This document shows positions 61,192 to 64,000 of a stretch of DNA of 64,000 nucleotides, in pieces. The notes below the pieces were generated by a model. That model made no database searches. It saw nothing but the letters and a program-made list of their open reading frames with translations, and was not told the origin of the DNA. How positions within the stretch are numbered: the stretch's first letter is position 1; each line of letters starts with the position of its first letter. The stretch is taken from NCBI GenBank assembly GCA_023389035.1, contig JAEWFC010000015.1:1-64000 (forward strand), in the 5' to 3' direction. The DNA comes from Acidobacteriota bacterium. GTDB taxonomy: Bacteria; Acidobacteriota; Blastocatellia; Pyrinomonadales; Pyrinomonadaceae. Position numbers and translations under genes: made by a program.

Positions 61192-61950
61192 ATGTTACCG
61201 ACATCCCACATTTCCACCCGCAACCATATTCTCAGTTCACTTTCCGATGAAACGCTTGACCGATCGCTGCCTCTGATCGAAAAGGTCGAGATACCGCTTG
61301 GTGAAACCTTGTTCCGGTCTTACGAGCCGATCCCTTATATCTACTTCCCCGACACGGCCATGTCGTCCATCGTCGCGGTCGCTGAGACGGGGCACGCGAC
61401 AGAGATCGGAATTGTCGGATGGGAAGGTGCTGCCGGGCTTGATGCCCTGCTGGGTGCTGATTCCTCGCCACACGAGGTGATGTGCCAGATGGCAGGCAGT
61501 GCACACCGGATGCCGATCGTCGAGGCTCGCCAAGAGTTTGGCAAGGCCGGTGACTTTCAGACGCTTTTACTGCAATTTTACAGAACCCTCGTCGTACAGA
61601 TCAGCCAAACGACGCTTTGCAACCGCATTCATTCGGTTGACCAACGCCTATGCCGCTGGCTGTTGATGTGCCAGGACCGCTCCGCGGCAGATACGCTCCC
61701 GCTCACGCAGGAGTTTCTCGCGGTGATGTTGGGAGTAACGAGGGTTAGCGTGACTCACGCCGCCTCTGAACTTCAAAAGGACAGCTATATCAGCTATTCC
61801 CGCGGCAAGATCGACATCCTCGACCGTTCCGCCCTCGAAAGCCTCTCATGCGAATGTTATCAGGTCGTCAAAGATGAATACGACGCATACCTTTCGGCAT
61901 CGAGAAATAACAACAAGCGGGGTCATTCGCCAACCTCTCGGACGGCGTAA
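61192..61950 (+). CDS. Crp/Fnr-family transcriptional regulator
   Basis: 252-aa regulator. The N-terminal cyclic-nucleotide-binding-like barrel runs through RSLPLIEKVEIPLGETLFRS and IVGWEGAAGLDALLGAD; the dimer helix is around DFQTLLLQFYRTLVVQISQT; the C-terminal winged helix has LTQEFLAVMLGVTRVSVTHA as the recognition helix. There are no N-terminal Cys residues of Fnr type; the effector is not clear. AAGGAGAGG precedes the ATG. The 445-nt upstream gap holds the secA terminator and possible array D. A short Arg/Asn tail ends it. Confidence 0.88.
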   Translation: MLPTSHISTRNHILSSLSDETLDRSLPLIEKVEIPLGETLFRSYEPIPYIYFPDTAMSSIVAVAETGHATEIGIVGWEGAAGLDALLGADSSPHEVMCQMAGSAHRMPIVEARQEFGKAGDFQTLLLQFYRTLVVQISQTTLCNRIHSVDQRLCRWLLMCQDRSAADTLPLTQEFLAVMLGVTRVSVTHAASELQKDSYISYSRGKIDILDRSALESLSCECYQVVKDEYDAYLSASRNNNKRGHSPTSRTA

Positions 61951-62041
61951 ACCCGGGCCAGTCCTTGCTCACGGGTGGGCGCCTCTGCATTTCCCCTTTG
62001 CGAACTCGGCGTCTTTGCGTGAAACTTGTCCGGCCTTTCAA

Positions 62042-62068
62042 ATCGTGCAAATCACGCATATCGCGCAA
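62042..62068. repeat. 9-nt tandem repeat, three units
   Basis: ATCGTGCAA, ATCACGCAT and ATCGCGCAA follow one another with no gap at 62042, 62051 and 62060. Similar 9-nt ATCxTGCAA-type repeats are common in intergenic DNA of many bacteria. Confidence 0.7.
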
Positions 62069-62162
62069 AGCACCATCGAAATCCCGTTGCAACCGATTCA
62101 TAATCCACCGGGAATAGTCCACTAGCCGGATCTTTGATAACTCGATCTCGACGATATCGCGG

Positions 62163-62487
62163 CACCAAATGCGTCACCAAAATCTCCCCACTTTGGTTTC
62201 ACCGGTGACGCACGCGCGGCTTGCCGCCGACCCCGGACCCACAATTACCGGATCTTTGGCACACTTTGACGAAAAATGGCCAAAAACCTCGATAAATGCG
62301 CCACCCTGCGCCAGGCGCGCCAGCTGCAAAAGTGGCGCTCTTAATTGGGATTTCGGTCGAATTTGGCCAAAACGCCGATGTTTGTTCCGCTCTGTTCCGC
62401 TCGCACGCGCAGCGTGCGGAACAAAAAAGGCAAAAACGCCCAATTTTGTCCCAGCTTGTCCCAGGTGAACGAGCGAGCAGTGGGACA
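62163..62487. repeat. Series of short direct-direct-inverted repeat modules
   Basis: Five modules show the same plan. I: CACCAAA at 62163 and 62175, inverted TTTGGT at 62192 (also TGCGTCACC 62170 with GGTGACGCA 62204). II (weaker): TTTGGC 62255, TTTGAC 62265, inverted GCCAAA 62279. III: TGCGCCA at 62297 and 62307, inverted TGGCGC at 62333. IV: TGTTCCGC at 62383 and 62393, inverted GCGGAACA at 62416. V: TGTCCCA at 62447 and 62457, inverted TGGGACA at 62481. In II-V the two direct copies are exactly 10 nt apart. The words differ between modules but stay self-complementary. Confidence 0.7.
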
Positions 62488-62513
62488 ACAAAAAAGGCCG
62501 GACTTGCCGGCCT
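62486..62513 (-). terminator. Intrinsic terminator after the dipeptidase gene
   Basis: AGGCCGG (62495-62501) pairs with CCGGCCT (62507-62513) over a 5-nt loop; on the minus strand the stem is followed by TTTTTTGTTG. It lies 23 nt after the dipeptidase stop. Confidence 0.88.
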
Positions 62514-62535
62514 CTTCAGCATGATCACCTGGCTG

Positions 62536-63804
62536 CTATTTCTTGAGCTTCATCAGGCTGCCGTCGGCGGAGATGCGTTTGCCGGCCGCGAGCTTTTCGG
62601 TCGCCTCCATCGCACGCAGCATGTTTTCGCCGAGCACCATGCGGATCTCACGTTCGGTGTAGCCGCGGCGGAGCATCTCGTAGGTGACGAGGGCAAGGTC
62701 TTCGGCACCCTTCATTGGAGGCGGAAGGAACGGAACGCCGTCATAATCGGAGCCGAGCCCGGCATGCTCAATGCCGGCAACCTTTTTGATATGGTCTATG
62801 TGATCGACGATGCGTTTGTAATCCGCGATGTAGATCGGATTCGCGTCATAAAGCTTGCGGCGAGCCTCATTAAAAGCGGCAGTGTCGCCTTTGTATTGCT
62901 CGCGAAGAGCGGTGACTTGATCGCGAAGTCTCGCCGAACGCTCATTTTCCTCAGTGTTGGTGCGGTCGTCGAGAAAGGACGGATAAAAGACGACCATTAC
63001 CACACCGCCGTTCTGCGGCAAACGTTTCAGCACCGCGTCAGAGACGTTTCGTGTATGGTCGTTCACCCCGCGAACCCCGGAATGCGACGCGATGAGCGGT
63101 GCCTTCGTGATGTCCAGCACGTCCATCATCACCTTTTCGGAAACGTGCGAGATGTCGACGAGTATCCCCAAGCGATTCATCTCGCGTACGACCTCTTTGC
63201 CGAAATCGGTAAGGCCGTTGTGCTTGATATCGCGGTGAGCGTCTGCCCAGTCGGTAGCAACATTGTGCGTCAGCGTCATATAGCGGACGCCGAGCCTGTA
63301 AAAGTTGCGAAGTGCGTAAAGCGAATTCTCGATCGCATAACCGCCCTCGATACCCATGAGCAGACAGATGCGGTTCTGCTTCTTTGCCGCACGAACCTCA
63401 GCGGCGGTCGTGCACATAACGAGTTCGTTATGACGCTCGGCTTCGCGGTACGTCGCATCGATAAGGTCCATCGCACGTCGCATCGCACCGCCGGTCTGCA
63501 TCGTGCTGCCGGAAACGTAGATCGACATGAACTCGCCGGTGATGCCGCTCTTTTTGAGGCGTGCGAGGTCGGTGTGATAAGGGTCACCGCCAAGCTGCCA
63601 GCGACCTGTCGAATCATCCGCCAGGTTGAAATCCTGATCGACCATCGGACTGGTAATGTCGTTGTGGCCGTCGATGATGATAGCGTTGCGGTGGATCTTA
63701 AGTGCTCGTTCCCACAGCTTCGGATCGGCGTCGGCAGGCATCGTTTGGGCAGATGCGGCGATGGAAAATGCGGCAAAGCAGGCGAGTAATGCAATTTTTT
63801 TCAT
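62536..63804 (-). CDS. Secreted membrane-dipeptidase family protein (M19)
   Basis: 422-aa zinc dipeptidase. A signal peptide (KIALLACFAAFSIAASA) is followed by NAIIIDGHNDITSPMVDQDF, where His and Asp bind zinc. GIEGGYAIENSLYALRNFYR carries the bridging Glu; LTHNVATDWADAHRDIKHNG and ILVDISHVSEKVMMDVLDIT the two His; VNDHTRNVSD and GLGSDYDGVPFLPPPMKGAE complete the site. The family cleaves dipeptides including those with D-residues. Standard length. Its start overlaps by 4 nt a possible upstream frame that runs off the window. Confidence 0.93.
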   Translation of the reverse strand: MKKIALLACFAAFSIAASAQTMPADADPKLWERALKIHRNAIIIDGHNDITSPMVDQDFNLADDSTGRWQLGGDPYHTDLARLKKSGITGEFMSIYVSGSTMQTGGAMRRAMDLIDATYREAERHNELVMCTTAAEVRAAKKQNRICLLMGIEGGYAIENSLYALRNFYRLGVRYMTLTHNVATDWADAHRDIKHNGLTDFGKEVVREMNRLGILVDISHVSEKVMMDVLDITKAPLIASHSGVRGVNDHTRNVSDAVLKRLPQNGGVVMVVFYPSFLDDRTNTEENERSARLRDQVTALREQYKGDTAAFNEARRKLYDANPIYIADYKRIVDHIDHIKKVAGIEHAGLGSDYDGVPFLPPPMKGAEDLALVTYEMLRRGYTEREIRMVLGENMLRAMEATEKLAAGKRISADGSLMKLKK

Positions 63805-64000
63805 ATGTTACGTACAGGAGAATGGAGTTTTTGTAATTTTACCGCAGTTTCATCCGCCCCCGAAGTGTGAGAGAGCATAGGGAAGAATCGTCCGGCTAGC
63901 TTCTGCCCGCGCGGAATCGGAGGAATGTCAGCGAGAAGCGGTTCGTCGCTGTCAGAAATGACCCCGTCGAGTATGAAATTTACCACAGCAGCTCGGCGCG
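63801..64000 (-). CDS. Possible 3' end of a gene cut by the window edge
   Basis: An open minus-strand frame runs from the window edge to a TGA that overlaps the dipeptidase ATG (ATGA). It would encode VVNFILDGVISDSDEPLLAD then IPPIPRGQKLAGRFFP and a polar end. The overlap suggests coupling, but about 65 residues are too few to judge; it may also be a chance frame over the dipeptidase promoter. Confidence 0.3.
   Translation of the reverse strand, partial: RRAAVVNFILDGVISDSDEPLLADIPPIPRGQKLAGRFFPMLSHTSGADETAVKLQKLHSPVRNI

Larger units (their letters stand above)
61951..62535. other. 585-nt non-coding region of mixed repeats
   Basis: No gene is supported here. It holds CTTTGCG copies (62000-62030, the CACGCAAAG-type intergenic repeat on the minus strand), an exact 9-nt threefold repeat (62042-62068), a series of short direct-direct-inverted modules (62163-62487), and the dipeptidase terminator (62486-62513). 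Open frames here are spurious because they read repeats. Confidence 0.7.

Noticed and set aside
61868..62122. 84-residue minus-strand frame after the Crp-family gene.
   Set aside because: It reads CACGCAAAG-type and 9-nt repeats and overlaps the end of the regulator gene; no gene features.
62382..62430. Module IV as an intrinsic terminator.
   Set aside because: The stem is followed by A's on the plus strand and preceded by T's on the minus strand, so neither strand has stem plus T-run in the right order.
62296..63789. 497-residue open frame on the plus strand.
   Set aside because: It is antisense to the dipeptidase, whose catalytic motifs and signal peptide are clear, and its first part reads through the repeat modules.

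Overview
The window reads as bacterial chromosome, most likely Acidobacteriota (class Blastocatellia or close relatives). The support is indirect: a complete alternative complex III plus caa3-type oxidase cluster, many small secreted proteins of unknown family, a winged-helix/TolB/TPR regulator, a succinylase-type lysine pathway with an archaeal/fungal-type aspartate-semialdehyde dehydrogenase, and much intergenic repeat DNA. No rRNA, tRNA, phage, transposase or CRISPR was seen.

Region by region: (1) 1-2.9 kb, minus strand: a Lol-like cluster (LolB-like lipoprotein, LolD-like ATPase, 62-residue membrane peptide, LolA-like carrier) next to a 48-bp perfect palindrome. (2) 3.0-16.6 kb, minus strand: one long respiratory operon actABCDEF, a small membrane protein, SCO, then coxB, coxA, coxC, coxD, closed by a terminator; it moves electrons from quinol to O2. 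(3) 16.9-21.2 kb: ROK protein, DedA protein, GHMP kinase, two secreted proteins. (4) 21.3-28.8 kb: purQ/purS, purB, DUF4870-like protein, AI-2E family permease, asd, aminotransferase, CsbD-like protein. (5) 29-35.2 kb: large repeat-built secreted protein, dapD, P1 peptidase, dapA. (6) 35.5-40 kb: glycosylase, methyltransferase, DUF488, small lipid-envelope-type protein, acyl-CoA synthetase carrying repeat-derived insertions. (7) 40.1-49.4 kb: sensor protein plus hybrid histidine kinase, SDR, cysteine-synthase-like enzyme, lysC, amino-acid permease, DoxX, ion channel, M20 peptidase. (8) 49.5-64 kb: secreted protein, CadC/TolB/TPR regulator with dapB, methyltransferase, truncated helicase, a two-gene unit before secA, Crp-family regulator, dipeptidase.

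The least explained signal is non-coding. Three intergenic arrays (about 21.35, 35.3 and 52.9 kb) are each built of about ten head-to-tail 21-bp A/T-tract-rich units with almost no indels; two share the core AAAAGTC at the same register and both alternate two unit types, giving a 42-bp higher-order repeat. A fourth, decayed array may lie after secA. In addition, 62.16-62.49 kb holds a series of short modules, each with two direct copies of a heptamer about 10-12 nt apart followed by one inverted copy, with the heptamer changing from module to module while self-complementarity is kept. The acyl-CoA synthetase gene appears to have absorbed two such palindromic/tandem elements in frame.

Limits: all calls come from reading sequence and family knowledge; no search, fold or alignment was run. 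Start codons were moved inward where a signal peptide, ribosome-binding site or family start supported it.
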